6,290 nucleotides of DNA from Actinomycetota bacterium (GTDB lineage: Bacteria; Actinomycetota; Coriobacteriia; Anaerosomatales; Anaerosomataceae), in contig DSAI01000200.1 in assembly GCA_011372845.1 (NCBI GenBank), positions 1 to 6,290 of the forward strand, written 5' to 3'. A program made the translations under genes and the position numbers. Positions 6,274 to 6,290 of this stretch are shown here, piece after piece (the stretch's first letter is position 1; every line of letters begins with the position of its first letter). Below the pieces are notes generated by a model. The model ran no database searches. It was not told where the DNA came from and worked only from the letters and a program-made list of their open reading frames with translations.

Positions 6274-6290
6274 GTGACGATAGGATTACG

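Noticed and set aside
6271..6276. CACGTG palindrome just upstream of the putative -35 box
   Set aside because: A lone six-base palindrome is too short to support an operator call.
1..6290. A novel defence, mobile or biosynthetic system
   Set aside because: All of the sequence except short gaps is accounted for by six recognisable housekeeping genes on one strand. No transposase, integrase, tRNA, array or unknown gene is visible.

Overview
The window is a compact, GC-rich, single-strand gene cluster. Six genes all lie on the minus strand and are read from right to left: dacA-type D-Ala-D-Ala carboxypeptidase, gcvT, gcvH, gcvPA, gcvPB, and a LipM-type octanoyltransferase that runs off the left edge. 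The organism looks like a high-GC Gram-positive bacterium. Classical Actinobacteria usually carry one long GcvP and a LipB-type octanoyltransferase. A split glycine decarboxylase (gcvPA + gcvPB) together with a LipM-like enzyme is more typical of Firmicutes, Thermotogae and similar lineages. High GC combined with this gene set suggests a deep-branching actinobacterium such as a Coriobacteriia relative, or a high-GC Firmicute. This placement is inference, not demonstrated.

Layout: positions 6204-6290 are the only real leader, with a plausible sigma70-type promoter and a ribosome binding site for dacA. dacA (6203-4953) encodes an exported penicillin-binding-protein-5-like enzyme with all three active-site motifs and a C-terminal amphipathic anchor. 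gcvT (4941-3835) starts 11 bases after the dacA stop. gcvH (3808-3425) follows after 26 bases, gcvPA (3421-2084) after 3 bases, and gcvPB (2087-570) overlaps gcvPA by an ATGA. The LipM-like gene (573 to beyond 1) overlaps gcvPB by another ATGA. This tight packing implies one transcript with translational coupling.

How the genes work together: GcvPA/GcvPB (P-protein) decarboxylates glycine and passes the aminomethyl group to the lipoyl arm of GcvH. GcvT moves the one-carbon unit to tetrahydrofolate and releases ammonia. The LipM-like enzyme would place the octanoyl precursor of lipoate on GcvH Lys62. The remaining partners, L-protein (dihydrolipoyl dehydrogenase) and lipoyl synthase LipA, are not in the window and may lie beyond the left edge. 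dacA is functionally separate (peptidoglycan trimming) but physically joined to the operon.

I see no mobile element, CRISPR array, RNA gene or novel system. The content is conventional. The points worth a second look are the dacA-gcv junction, the lack of a visible glycine riboswitch before gcvT, the LipM-type maturation enzyme inside the operon, and a 16-base repeat shared by two start-codon regions.
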